From: Nicotiana tabacum
Lineage: Eukaryota; Streptophyta; Magnoliopsida; Solanales; Solanaceae
DNA: 64,000 bases
Direction: 5' to 3'
Assembly (NCBI RefSeq): GCF_000715075.1
Contig: NC_134102.1
Span: forward strand, 48,555,348-48,619,347
Shown: positions 21,932 to 33,610 of the stretch, in pieces
Numbering within the stretch: position 1 is the first letter of the stretch
Layout: each line of letters opens with the position of its first letter
Made by a program: the position numbers and the translations under genes
The notes under the pieces: generated by a model
What the model was told of the DNA's origin: nothing
Seen by the model: the letters and a program-made list of their open reading frames with translations, nothing else
Database searches by the model: none

Positions 21932-24843
21932 TGTGATGACCCGATAGGTCATCTAGAGTATTAAACCTTAATTTTGTATTTTGAAGCCTCCAATAGCTTC
22001 CTTAAGCCTTTCTCAATTTACGTGCACAATCCGGGTATTTTTTCGGAAGGCTTTTATGTTAAAAATTGATAAAATATGAAATTTTGCCTTAAAATTCCAT
22101 TTGAGTTGACTTTGGTCATTATTTTAAGCAAACAGACCTGGATCCGTGTTTTGACGATCCCGGTGGGTCTATATCATGATTTGGAGTCTAGGCATATCCC
22201 CGGAATCGAATTCGGAGGTCCCTAGCTCGAGTTATCGCTTTTTGTCAAAATTTTGAAGTTTAAAGGCTTAATGACTTAAAAGAATTTACCAGTGTTTGAC
22301 TTTGTTGATACCAGGTCCGTATTTTAGTTTCGGAACTCGGTATAGGTCCATTACTATATTTATGACTTGTTCGTCAAATTTGGTGAGAAACAGAGTTGGT
22401 TTGACGTGATTCGGACGTCCAGTTGTTAAAATAGAAGTTCTAAAGTTTTCTTGAAAGTTTCATTTAATTTGGTGTCCGATTCGTAGTTCTAGGCGTTATT
22501 TTGGTAATTTGATCGCGCGAGCGAGTTCGTATGGGAATTTTTTTGACTTGTGTGCATATTTGGTTTGGAGCCCCAGGGGCTCAGGTGAGTTTCAGATAGG
22601 CTACATATGATTTAAACTTGGAAAAATCTATTTTTTTGGACTTCTGCTGGTTTCTGGTGTAATGTACTTCGCGATCGCGAAGCCACTACCGGATCGCAAA
22701 GAGGGAACTGGGTAGGGAAGGATTTTACTCTATGCGAATGCGAACGCGAAGTGGAGGGGGGCTGCCCTTCACGAACGCGGACAGTGTATCGCGATCGCAT
22801 AATTTTGTGGACCTGGGGGAGGGGAGCTGAGCAATACTCTTCGCGAATGCGGCACAAGGCTCGCGAACGCGTAGGCTGGTGGGTGTAAGCCTTCACGAAC
22901 GCGAAGGGTATTTCGTGAACGCGTAGGCTATTTGAGCCGCTTCTTCGCGATCGCGTCAGGCCCTTTGCAAAAGCGAAGAAGGCCTGACGCCCAGTGATTA
23001 AAAACAGACCAAAAACAAGATTCTTTCATTTTTTCATAAACTCTCCATTAGAGCTCGGAATAGAGGCGATATTTAAGAGAAAACTCAACATCAATTCATA
23101 GGTTTGTACACTTTAACTCATTTTCTTTCATTTCTAACATCATCCATTAATTTCTAAACCTAATCTTTATTCTTCCTTGGTAGAAAACTAGGGATTTAGG
23201 AAGAATTGAGGGTTTTTGCAAATTAGGGATTTAGACCTCTAATTAAGGTCGGATTCCGAAACTAATTACATAATCAGGCTCGGGGGTGAATGGGAAAATG
23301 GATTTTGGTCTGAACCTCAGATTTTGACCAAGCGGGTCCAGGGTCGATTTTTTGACTTTTTGGGAGAAAAGTGTGGAACTTCTAAATTTATGCATTGTAA
23401 TTGATTCCTTTAGCAATATTTGACATTATTGAGTCAATTATGGTTAGATACGAGTGGTTTGGAGACAGATTCTAGGGGAAAGGCTCCGGTAGAGCTTTGA
23501 GTCGACTTATGGGGTGAGGTAAGTATCGTGGTTAACCTTGACTCGAGGGATTATGATTTGTTTGCCTACTTGCTACTTGTTTAAATATTGGATACAACGT
23601 ATATGTGAGGTGACGAGTACTTATGCGTTGTTATTGGGTTAAAGCATGCGGGTGGGACTTGTTTCTTGTCATTTATTTCTTTCTTTGATCATGATATCCA
23701 TGCTTAGACTAGTTAATTACTAAATTGATCATTCTTTCCGCATTTATGGGCTATCTGTGATAATTGAATATTATTTCTGAAGAAGAGATTGGTGTTGTGG
23801 AACCATTATTGACATAAGACTTGATCTTGATTATTCTATCTCCATGTTGTTATATGTTCATTGTTACATGGTAATGGAGAGTGTTAATGCACGAAGGGTG
23901 ATGCCGTGCCATATTTGAGTGTTAATGTACGAAGGGTGATGTCGTGCCATATTTGAGAGTTAATGCACGAAGGGTGATGCCGTGCCATATCTATTGTTCA
24001 TGATGGAATTGAGAGTAAAAGCACGAAGGGTGAGTTCGTGCCGTATTTATCATCTTATGGTGAGATTGAGAGTAAAAGCACGAAGGGTGATGCCATACCA
24101 TTATTATTGTTTCATGGTGAGGCTGAGAGTAAAAGCACGAAGGGTGATGCCGTGCAGTTTTATTCATTATGTTTGTTCATTTTGTTGGTTGAAGGTTTAT
24201 TAACTGTTTCTTATTATCATTCCCTGTTGTAGTTATCGTATCTTGTACCCTTTTCGCATGTCCCCTCCCAATAGTACTTGTTAAATCTTTATTTGTTGTT
24301 ATGTTGTACATATATTTTCGTCTGTACAGGTTTATTTACGTGGGTGTCTTGTTATAGCCTCGTCACTACCTCGTCGAGGTTAGACTCGACACTTACGGAG
24401 TACATTGGGTTGGTTGTACTCATACTATATTTTGCACTTATTGTGTTGATTTTGGTATTGGTCCCACCTGTCCGTGAGGCGTACCGGCTCGGATTGGCAT
24501 TTGGAGACTCAAGGTAGATCTGCTGGCATCCGAAAACCTTGAAGTCCCCTTCCATTTCCCCTATTTACTGTTCTTTTCATTCGAGACTGTTGTATTTATT
24601 TTAAACCCTATTTTTGTAGAGATTCTAGAAGCTCGTGAACTTGTGACTCCATATCCGGGTTGTACTTAGATATTATTGGTTTTATGTCATTGTATTCCAT
24701 TTTAGTTTTTTTTCGACTTAATTGGTTTTACTTAATTGAATTGATTAAAAATTGGCTTAAAGATCCTCTAACATTGGCTTGCCTAGCAAGTGAAATGTTA
24801 GGCACCATCACGGCATCGAAGGTGGAAATTTCGGGTCGTGACA
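21932..24843 (+). repeat. 3' LTR of the old chromovirus
   Basis: 2912 bp from TGTGATGACCC to GGGTCGTGACA. Parts with offsets: CpG-rich CGCGAACGCG/CGCGATCGCG block 22665-22985 (0.73-1.05 kb), GAG|GTAAGTATC with GT at 23519 (1.59 kb), hairpin repeat array 23883-24150, degenerate stem-loop near 24432, CTTGCCTAGCAAG hairpin 24778-24790. Sequence is related to the inner chromovirus LTRs at both ends but very different in the middle. Short ORFs inside (for example 22612-22896 minus) are not genes. Confidence 0.92.
23883..24150 (+). repeat. Tandem hairpin repeats in the old chromovirus LTR
   Basis: Six copies of a core that forms GCACG-N11-CGTGC. The first three are spaced about 38 bp, the last three about 55-60 bp with GAGAGTAAAA linkers. 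Most arms are intact; the second (GTACG) and fifth (CATAC) copies carry substitutions. Confidence 0.85.
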
Positions 24844-24859
24844 AGTTGGTATCAGAGCA
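24844..24859 (+). other. PBS-like sequence directly after the 3' LTR
   Basis: AGT then TGGTATCAGAGCA (24847-24859), an exact tRNA-Met PBS with the usual three-base spacer. A PBS is expected after a 5' LTR, but the PPT at 21920-21931 marks this as a 3' LTR. LINE RNase H sequence on the opposite strand starts at once after it. Confidence 0.8.
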
Positions 24860-25140
24860 ATTACCTGTGTGGCATCCGTTTCTACTTCCAAGGGATATAG
24901 TTTCATCTCAAGAGCAATGTGAAGTCCTTGGTAGAGGGCTTGATGTTCTGTTTGAATAGGTGCTCTTGAGTAAGTTCTCATTTGGAATCCTAGGATCCAA
25001 TCTCCACTAGAGTTCCTAAAAATTCCCCCTACTCTACCATGTGTAACTCCCTCTTTGAAGGCTCCGTCTATAGTTAACTTGTACCAGCCTCTACGGGGTG
25101 CTTCCCAATAGAATTTAACGAGAATCTGCCTATCTAAGTT
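24860..25140 (-). pseudogene. LINE RNase H domain, truncated
   Basis: Minus strand reads KLTIDGAFKEG (first Asp), GGIFRNSSGDWILGF, TEHQALYQGLHIAL (Glu) and LEVETDATQVIAL (Asp), the order of an RNase H fold of the type carried by plant L1 elements. The reading continues without a break into the PBS-like sequence (as ...IALIPT), so the last helix and the end of ORF2 are absent. It lies outside the long ORFs and is only seen by reading across 24860-25140 in one frame. Confidence 0.85.
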
Positions 25141-25385
25141 TATCTCCCGTTCCGTTAGTAGATTATATCAGTGGCTTGGTTTAAGACAAACTTTAAGGAG
25201 ATTTCATTCGATGTGTTGTTTATATTATTGTTGTTCCTATTTAGTCAGATATTCCATATAATGAAAGGAAATAGATTACTCCATGATATATGGTTATTGT
25301 CTATGTTTGGGTTTAGCTCTCGAAGATAGATTAGCCAGTTGTCCTTATTGGGGTGATGGCTCTTAATATCTATACCTACTTGTTG

Positions 25386-25660
25386 TCACAAGTTTTTTGC
25401 CACGGTGCATCCCCAAAAAATATGAATAATCTCCTCTGTCTCATTGCGACAAATTGTGCACATATCATTGATGTTCATACCTATGCGTGCTAGGTGATAC
25501 CTACATGGTAGTCTATTGTAGTAACTAAGCCAGAGAAAGTATTTAATTTTGTTGGGACAGTGTAGCTCCCATTTCCATGTGAAATTCTTACTTATATGCG
25601 GATCCTTGTCAATCACGTCATAGCACGATTTTGTTGACAAAGTACCCATATTGCTAATGT
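25386..25660 (-). pseudogene. LINE zf-RVT-like region
   Basis: 87 codons: SCYDVI, FTWKWELHCPNKIKYFLWLSYYNRLPCRYHLARIG, CTICRNETEEIIHIFWGC. The CxxC and H...C spacing and the WxLHCPxKIKYFLW signature match the zinc-binding region after the RT in plant L1 ORF2. Upstream, 25661-26075 holds more decayed ORF2 (for example reverse complement of 25740-25800). Confidence 0.85.
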
Positions 25661-26075
25661 CCCATATTAGGGTATCCTTATTACCTTATGGAGAGAAGAT
25701 AATCAATGTAATCTTTTGACGTATTTCAGTTGGGATGTTTAAGGGGATTTTCTTCAGGTTCCACCTATTGTTAGATCTAATATTTCTATTTGTGAGAGCT
25801 GACTCATATTTATTAAGGGGCCCGATCACATAACTTCTATGGTTATTTGAGTTAGGGATCCACTAACTTCCCCAAATATTTAGACCTGAACTTTAGTGGA
25901 TAGACCATGTTATACCTTGTTGGCAGATTGACCATCCTTTAATAATGCTCTTCCAAATGAAGGAGGTGTTATATTTGGAATGATTAGTGTATTTTTTTCT
26001 GATAATATTTGCCAATAGATTGAGCGGATTATTAGTTAATCTCCAGGCTAGGTTGGTAAGAAGGGCTAAGTATTT

Positions 26076-27451
26076 TTATCTTGCTTTCTTTATGCCCAAT
26101 CCACCATTCTCCCTTTTATTTGTGACAACATCCCAATTAATAAGATGTAATCTCTTTTTAGTCTCATTAGTACCCCATAGGAAGTTTCTCTGAATTTTAT
26201 CAATTGTTTTGAGGGTTTGGGAGGGTAGGAGAGTATATTGCATGTAGTAGGCTGGTAGACTCGATAGGGTCGATGATATAAGTGTGTCTCTCCCAGCTAA
26301 GTTCATGCAGTTTATTTTCCACCCCGAGAGTTTTGTATGCATGCTATCAATGATGTGTTGATAGTATTTATAAGTTGGATTTCCATTAGTTATTGGGAAA
26401 CCTAGGTATCTCCCAAACGAATTATTACTTTTGATGTCTAGGCAGGAGGAGATGTTAGTAATAGTGGTGTTAGTACAATTTTTGGAGAAGATGATTATTG
26501 ATCTTTTATAGTTGATATTTTGTCTAGATATTTCGCAAAAATAATCAAGACCAAAATGAATTGTGGAGCATGTTTAATTGTTTGCTTTCCCCATTAGTAC
26601 TAGGTCATTCGCGAAAAATAAGTGTGGTAAAGGAGGACATTTGGAGCTTAATTTAATGGGATCCCATTTTCTAATGTCAACTTGATAATTTATGTACCTA
26701 GTTAACATCTCCATACATAGTATAAAAATGTATGGTTGCCTAATGCCCCTACTTGGGTAGAAGAAGTTAGTTCTGGATCCGTTTACTAGTACTGCTGTGG
26801 AGCTTGTAGTAATACACGACATTAATAACTTAGAGATATTCATAGGAAACTTAAAGTATAATAATGTTCGATAAATAAAGGACCACTCTAATCTATTGAA
26901 TGCTTTTTCCAAATCAATTTTAACTAACATATTACCAGTCTTACCACTATTTCTTTTAAATTGATTAATGATTTCCTGAATGATAATAGCATTATCACTT
27001 GCTCTTCTGTTCTTAATGAAGCTTGATTGGGTAGGACTAATTAGCTTGTCAATAAGAGGCTTTAGTCTATTAGCAATTATTTTAGTGATTGTTTTGTAAA
27101 TGGTGTTATACAAGCCTATTGGTCGGAAATTGTTCAAATTGTTTGCATTGGGAAATTTAGGAATTAAACAAAAGTAAGTGGTATTAATTTCAGGAGGGAT
27201 TGTGCTGTCAGTGAATACTTTATAACAAAAATTTCGAACATATTTTCCTACAATATGCCAATATTTATGATAAAAAAAGGGTGCAATCCATCCGGGCCTG
27301 GTGACTCAAAGGGTTTAAAAGAGAAAATGGCTGAATTAATTTTACTATCTAGGAGAGGCTTATCTAGGACTGATAGGTCTATGTTATCAAAACTAGTGGT
27401 GCTTAATTGGATATTCGACAAGTTTGTGGAAACATGATTAGTTGTGAACAC
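26076..27451 (-). pseudogene. LINE reverse transcriptase, broken
   Basis: 27451-27248 carries KSPGPDGLHP-like residues (here ESPGPDGLHPFF). 27137-26574 carries NNFRPIGLYNTIYKTITKIIANRLKPL, SFIKNRRASDNAIIIQEI, VKIDLEKAFNRLEW, SRGIRQ and FFANDLVLM. The last motif should read F-A-D-D, so the first catalytic aspartate is Asn. 26342-26076 covers the following conserved stretch (NLAGRDTLISS, YYMQYTLLP, NFLWG, NGGLGIKK). The enzyme would copy LINE RNA onto nicked chromosomal DNA. Frameshifts separate the pieces and the mutated active site adds to the evidence that it is dead. Confidence 0.92.
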
Positions 27452-27849
27452 AGTGTTAAAGTGGTCGTGGGCGTAATCTAAGAGGTCTTTTTGGTTATCA
27501 ATCCAAATGCCCTGAGCATTTTTAAAGAAGCTAATATGAATTTTCTTTTTCTATTAGATGCTGAGATGTTGAAAAATCTAGTGTTAGCATCTCCGTTATT
27601 GAGTCAATTTATACGAGATCTGAGTTTCCAATAATCTTCTTCCAATTTTAAAATATTGTTGTAATCTTTGATTAGAGATTGTTCTAGGTCTTGTAAGAAT
27701 TAGTTATGTTCATAATTAACGGAATTTTGAATACTAGTTAGACGTGCCGGAATCTTTTTTTTTTGTTTTTAAAGATGTTCCCCAAAGTTAATTTCCCCCA
27801 TATTAGAATATTATTAGTGAAGGTACTTGTAGCATCGAGTAGTTCTTTA

Positions 27850-28455
27850 TTCTTCCAGTTGGAGGTTACCATATTAGGGAAGTCTGGGTGGGTGCACCAT
27901 ATATTTTTTTAACCTAAACGGCCGTTTTGAATTATTATAAGAATTGTTTAGTTTTACTAATATAGGGTTATGATCAGAGTAGGTTTTGGGGAGATGGGTA
28001 ACTGTGGAGTTTGACAATATGTTTAGCCATTCCTCATTGGCAAGCACACGGTCAAGTCTCTCCATGAGAAGTCCATTGTTTCTTCTTCTATGATTTGACC
28101 ACGTAAATTTGCAACCTTTAAATCCTAAATCAATTAGGTTATACTTATTAATATAGTTCCAAACTTTAGATGATCTAGTAGCTTTCATAGGTCTCCCCCC
28201 TATTTTTTTCACAACTGTTGATGATATCATTAAAGTCACCACCTATCATTCAAGGCCCCTTATAATTTTCAGATATGAAAATAAGGTTTTCCCACATTGT
28301 ATCCCCATAACTACTTGTAGTGCTAGCATATATGGAAGTAAATAGCCATTGGGTTTTATAAGGCCGTACCTCAATCATAACATGGATTTCTTGACCCCTC
28401 ATAGTGAAATGTTGCACTATGATGAGGTTATAGTTGTAGAGGATAACCATACCAT
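27850..28455 (-). pseudogene. LINE apurinic-type endonuclease, 5' truncated and broken
   Basis: Pieces at 28492-28250 and 28242-27874: GQEIHVMIEV, WLFTSIYAST, MWENL, the start of the GGDFND-like motif at the 28250/28242 frame break, YINKYNLIDLGFKGCKFTWSNHRR, MERLDRVLANEEWL, VTHLPKTYSDHNPILVKL. The final SDHNP is the conserved Asp-His pair of the nuclease fold. The first strands of the domain are absent, replaced by gypsy sequence. Confidence 0.9.
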
Positions 28456-28461
28456 CTATGA

Positions 28462-29115
28462 TCACGGCATCAGAAGCAACTACCTTCGGCATGGCTGAAA
28501 ATGCATAGTAATAGGCCTGACCACTATCTGATCGACCTCCCCCTCTAGGGCGGCCTTGAGCTTACTGAGCCCCACCCTGAGCTGGCTGTGCGGGTGGTAT
28601 AGCTGTTGGTGTTGAAATCATAGGCTGAGAGCTCTGCTGTGGAACCCTACTTAATAGTCTGGGGCAATCTCTCTTGAGATGGCTCAAGTCCCCGCACTCA
28701 AAACAACCTCTTCTCTGATAGAGCTACTGACCCTGGTAATCTGAATAGCTTCCCGTGGAACCCTATACAGATGAAGCATGGTAAGAACTCTATGCTGGCA
28801 ATGCACTAAATGATGAATGAGCTAGGCGTGCACTGTAGGAACTGTGGCTAACTGAAGAACCACGAGGAACGTGGCAAGCTACCTGAACGGGTCTAGAAGG
28901 ATGACCTCTGCTGTAATGGAACTGGACTCCAGATGAGGCACTGCTGAAACCACCTAAACTACGAGGCCTCATGGACTCATGTTCCTGCCTGCAAACCAGC
29001 TCTAAGCGTCCAGCAATCTCGACCACCTAGTCAAACCTAGCATCCGTCGCTACCTCTCGAGCCATACTGAAACGCAATCCATAGTTGAGGCCATCAATGA
29101 ATCTCCTAATAAATA
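28462..29115 (-). pseudogene. Ty3/gypsy gag fragment with zinc knuckle
   Basis: Minus strand reads IRRFIDGLNYGLRFSMAREVATDARF (capsid end), a Ser/Arg-rich linker (PRSLGGFSSASSGVQFHYSRGHPSRP), the intact zinc knuckle CFECGDLSHLKRDC (about 28665-28710), a Gln/Pro/Gly-rich tail, and then YYAFSAMPKVVASDAVI, the lead-in to the protease. There the LINE begins. Stops at about 29025, 28785, 28765, 28725 and 28560. This gypsy element was the target of the LINE and is a different lineage or copy from the two chromoviruses. Its pol does not appear in the window. Confidence 0.87.
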
Positions 29116-29139
29116 AAGAGTCATGAGCTCTAATACGGA

Positions 29140-31590
29140 AATACAAGTCTAAAATGACCAAGTACAATACTATTTGAAATAAAGACAACAATACATAAGA
29201 TAAGAGACGCTAAGATGCGGTCAAGAATGCAGTTCTACCTCGTCTCTCAACAATCAACTCTACTACAAGCCTCGGCTATTGATGATTGGGTCCGACACCT
29301 AGATCTGCACAATTAAGTGCAGAGTATAGCATGAGTACAACCGACCCAATATACTCACGGTGACCCTAAGGGGATGGATCTTTATATACACGTTGCACGG
29401 ACAACTCACATGTTGCACGGACAACTCACGTGCTAATAATATCAACCGCACGGACAACTCACGTGCTGCACAGAAAACTTATGTGTTGATAATATCAATA
29501 TCTGGATCTGCACGGATAACTCACGTGCTGCATGGAAAACTCATGTGCCAACAATCACAATTCGCCCGGCATGGTCATAGGCTACTACTCCAAATCATAA
29601 CACACAAAAAGCAAATATACGAGAATACTTGTACATGATCAATGATTATCATTTTTCATACTCCCGGACCGGGATAATGACAAGTTAAAGTGTAGGCATG
29701 TGCAAAGTGTGCTATCGTAGCATAAATCGGATATTTCATCACATAGATAGCAAATATCAAGTTCATTTAGAGATTTAGCCTCTATGTAACCTCAAACATG
29801 GCTCAAATAGTTCACAACAAGGTTACAAATATGAGAAACATCATATCTTAAATCTTAACAGTCAATCCTAGGCATATCATAGCCTAAGTACTACCCCGAA
29901 CATGGATAAATACCCCCATGCTCGCACATGGGCTCAAACCCCATACATATGCGCACTCGTAGCACGTAGCTATCACAAACAATTTAGGCAACTAGTGTCT
30001 CAACCAATTTTAGGTAAGATACTTACCTCAAGCAAGCCAAACCACTCCTCTAACAAGTCCTTCCCGGGCTTATCAACCTCTGGACGACTCGAATCTAGCC
30101 AAATCAACTTAATATAATCAATAAAGCCATATGAATTGATTCCAAATGATAAAGCTAAGTTCTTTAACCAAAATCAAAAAGTCAACCCAAAATGTCAACC
30201 CCGGGCTCGTACCTCGGAACCCGACAAAATTCACAAATTCCAAACACCTATTCGATTACGAGTCCTGCGATACCAAAATTATCCAATTCTGACTTCAAAT
30301 CCCCATTTTATACTTTAGGAAAATTTATACTAAAATCCCCAATTTCTTCAATTAGAATCACCAATTAAATGATATAAACAAAGATGGAATCATGAATAAT
30401 GGACAAATCCGAGTCAAAAATACTTACCCCCAATCCAAATCGAGAAAATCCCCTCCAAAATTGCCCAAACCCGAGCTCCACAACTCAAAATATGTTATTA
30501 TGAACCAAGCCCTCGAAATAGAGTACAATATAGTCTGCCCAGGCATTACCCTTCGCAATGGCGGAAAAGCCTTCGTGATCGCGAAGAACAATATCTCTAG
30601 GACCCCAAATCCTCTTTCGCGAATGCGACACCATAGTCATGAATGCGATGACCAAACATCCAATAGCTGCTTGATCGCGACCTGACCACGCGATCACGAT
30701 GAACAACCACGTGCAATACCTCAGGCCTTTCCTTCCTTCTACACGAACGAGTCTCCTCACTCGTGTTCACGTTGAACAAACGTCCAAAGGCTTCGCGAAC
30801 GCGCTGAACAAAAGACCCACCTGTCAGCGATAACTCTATGCGATCGCGTCCTTTTCTTCGCGATCGCGAAAGAGGAAACTAGAAGCACAAAATCAGCAGT
30901 TCCAACAATAAAGAAAATGGTCCGAAACCCATCCGGAACACACCCGAGGCCCCCGGGACCCTGACCAATCGCACCAAGCAGTCCCAAAATACAATACAAA
31001 CTTACTCGAAACCTCAAATCACATCAAACAATAACAAAACTATGAATCGTACCCCAATTCAAGCCTAATGAAACTAATGAACTTACAACTTCTAAAACTC
31101 ATGCCGAACCATATAAGACCAACTCCGAATGACCTCAAATTTTGTACACTAGTCTTAAATGACACAACGGACCTATTTCAACTACCAAAACCAAAATTTG
31201 AACCCGATATCAACAAATTCAACTCTCGGTCAAACCTCTCAACCTTCCAAACCTTCAACTTTCCAACTTTCGCCAAAAAGCCTCAAACCAACCTACGGAC
31301 CTCCAAATCAAATTCCGAACATACGCCTAAGTCCAAAATTACTATATGAATTTGTTAGAACCATCAAAACTCCATTCCAGAGTTGTCTACACAAAAGTCA
31401 AAATTCAGTCAACTCTTCCAACTTAAGCTTCCAACCTTGGAACTAAGTGTCCCAATTCACTCTGAAACATCCCCGAAACCAAACCAACCACCGCGGCAAG
31501 TCACATAACCACAAATGAACATAGAAGAAGAAGTAAATAGGGGAACGATGCTATAATACACAAAATGACAAGCCGGGTCATTTTAGGATT
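29140..31590 (-). repeat. Truncated gypsy LTR, minus orientation
   Basis: No TG...CA ends are preserved, but the layout matches the chromovirus LTRs. Read on the minus strand from about 31590 (AATGACCCGGCTTGTCATTTTG): CpG-rich CGCGATCGCG block 30875-30545, GAG|GTAAGTATC with GT at 30026, hairpin array 29560-29383, CTGCAC/GTGCAG stem-loop 29305-29322. It may be the 5' LTR of the gag fragment to its left, the PBS and leader having been deleted, or an independent solo fragment. ORFs inside (for example 31068-31349) are not genes. Confidence 0.75.
29383..29560. repeat. Tandem GCACG...CGTGC hairpin repeats
   Basis: Repeated units of the type GCACG-GACAACTCA-CGTGC, separated by short AT-rich spacers with AATATCAA. 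Several arms are mutated to GCATG/CATGTGC forms. The reverse-complement version of the same unit is in the LARD2 LTR at 37555-37745. Confidence 0.85.
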
Positions 31591-32890
31591 TTCACACTTA
31601 ACTATTCGGTAAGTGATTTTGACTCAAATTTGATATTATTAGTTGATTACTTATGGATTTTAATATCAAAATCATGAAATTTGAAGAGAAATTTTGGGGA
31701 TTTTTTTACTATGTTTTAAAAAATAAATATTTGAGATTTAAGAGTCGATTTGGACTTAGATTTAAAAACCAATCACATATTTGGACTCGTGGGGCTATGG
31801 ATAGTCGAGATCTACCCCTAGACTCGATTTTTGACCGGGCGATCCCGAGGTTAAATTTTGTTGACTTTTTGGCATTTGATAAAGATTAAAACTTTAGTGG
31901 GTTACTCTAGTAGTGAGCACCCTCCACTTCCAACCAAGAGGTTGTGAGTTCGAGTCATCCCAAGAGCAAGGTGGAGAGTTTCTTAGAGGGAGGGAGCCGA
32001 GGGTCTATCGAAAACGGCCTCTCTACCTCAGGGTAAGGATAAGGTCTGCGTATACACTACCTTTTCCAGACCCCACTAGTGGGATTATACTGGGTTGTTA
32101 TTGTTGTTGTATAAAGATTGAAACTTTACTAATTAAAATTAATTCCTCTTTCAATGTTTGATGTTATCGAGTTGTTTTTAGCTAGATTTGAGCCGGCCGG
32201 AGGTGATTTCTAAGGGAAAGGCTATTTTTGAGTATTGATTTGGCTTGTTTGAGGTAAATGTCTTACCTAGACTTGGTTGAGAGATTCTTTCCTACTAATT
32301 GATATCGTTTGATACATGCGGAGGTGATGTATGTATGAGGTGACGAACGTATATACATGTGCCATGGGTATTCATGCTTGGGGGAGATTCTAGCTTGCTC
32401 TATGCCTTATTTGGTTGTGTGTGTTATTTGATTCATTGTGTTATTAAATTGATCGACTTTGTGAGCACTATAAACCCTGCTAGAGGAATGTTGAGGCTGT
32501 TGGTACCTTATGTTGAACATGATGAACAAATATTGAGACTTATGCTATATTTGCCTTAGAGATATATGAACGTAGGCTATAAATACACCTTCAGACTTGA
32601 TCTTGTAATGAGTCTTGATTGGGACGTGTACACTCTGTGATACATATGTGATCCTTTGAGCGACTATTTGGACTTGGTTGCTATACTTGATATAACCATG
32701 ATTATGCTTTATCCGCACTTTTGTTGTTATCATGTCCTTGTGCACTTTATTTATAAGTTATGAGAATGTGGCTCTTGATGATAATTTGTTATTTTGCATT
32801 ATTGTATTGTTGTGAAACATGGGGACATGATGTGTGAATTGATTGTAGATCCACATGCGTTGACATAAGGGAGGCATTTTAGCCATCATT
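31590..32890 (+). repeat. Gypsy LTR fragment, plus orientation
   Basis: Shows the middle part of a chromovirus-type LTR similar to 36600-37300 of LARD2: TTTGACTTTTTGG-type text before the SINE, GAGCCGGCCGGAGGTGATTT, then GAGGTAAATGTC at 32251 (the donor motif with one change). No LTR ends or coding sequence. It carries the SINE at 31896-32110. Its limits, especially the right one, are uncertain. Confidence 0.6.
31896..32110 (+). mobile_element. TS-type SINE (tRNA-Lys-derived)
   Basis: A 215 bp element with a tRNA-like head (A box region near 31911-31922, B box GAGTTCGAGTC near 31948), a body containing GTCTATCGAAAACGGCCTCT and GGTAAGGATAAGGTCTGCG, and a 3' end GGGTTGTTATTGTTGTTGT made of TTG repeats instead of poly(A). 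These are hallmarks of the TS SINE family of Solanaceae. It is flanked by 17 bp duplications (31879-31895 and 32111-32127) with one mismatch. Mobilised in trans by LINE machinery. Its RNA polymerase III promoter looks readable. Confidence 0.92.
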
Positions 32891-33610
32891 ATGCCTTCAT
32901 TTCAATACCAAAATCACCATAGAAGAAGAAGAGGAAGAAGAAATTAGAAATTCATTAAATACATGTAAACAATGTATCAATCTTGCATAAAAGTGTATAG
33001 TAGTGTATAAGAGGTGTTTATACATCCATATATACTATTAAACAAAATTATATACTGTTAAACAAATGAATCCAGCTTCACGAGATTCTTCTTCTTCCTT
33101 AAGCCTCTTCTGAAATTTAACTCAAATCTACTCGAAATCACTTCAAATTTAAGTTTGAACTCCTTTTGATGTTTCCAATCGATTGGAACAACACCCGATG
33201 ATGACTACAAAAAAATCCAAAAACATCTATTTTGAAATTAATCTCAAACCTCAAATCCGAGTTTGGCTTTCAAATATATGGTTCAAACTTAAAGCTTTAG
33301 CTCTTCAACGGAGCTTTTTTAACCAATCACATTTTAGATCTGAGAAACTTGAACTCTAATAATGGAGGTTTTATATTTGTATACACGGGAAGGAAAGAGA
33401 ACAATAGCAAGGGTGAGGTAAATCCATTACTTGACGGCTTCAAATCTTGGCCACTTCCGCCAAGGTGACTTCTCATCACTCGATGACTCTTATAACCATG
33501 CTAAGAATCAGGATCCGACGATGGGTGTTCCTGATCAGAATGGAGGAAAATAGGCAAATAGAGTTGGAAACCATAATTTAATGAATACAAGATATTTATA
33601 AGTAAAATTT
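32891..33610. other. Unassigned AT-rich spacer
   Basis: I see no gene or family here. It contains a GAAGAA-rich stretch (32920-32942), repeats of GTGTATA/GTATA text (32990-33060), and three lines on regulatory-looking but unremarkable AT-rich DNA. It may be old gypsy leader sequence in front of the gag relic that follows. Confidence 0.4.

Larger units (their letters stand above)
24860..28462 (-). mobile_element. L1-type LINE, truncated at both ends
   Basis: Minus-strand ORF2 fragments appear in the order endonuclease, RT, zf-RVT-like region, RNase H. The 5' end is missing (it begins inside the endonuclease, joined to gypsy gag near 28462). The 3' end is missing inside the RNase H, with no poly(A) tail visible. 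Plant L1 elements with an RNase H domain after the RT are an established group. Many frame breaks. Plus-strand ORFs here (25987-26193, 27255-27437) are shadows. Confidence 0.92.

Noticed and set aside
23883..24150. CRISPR-like array
   Set aside because: Repeats differ in spacing, spacers are themselves repeated linkers, and the setting is a plant LTR. It is a tandem repeat.
31896..31970. tRNA gene
   Set aside because: The A and B box-like text belongs to the tRNA-derived head of the TS SINE; no complete cloverleaf.
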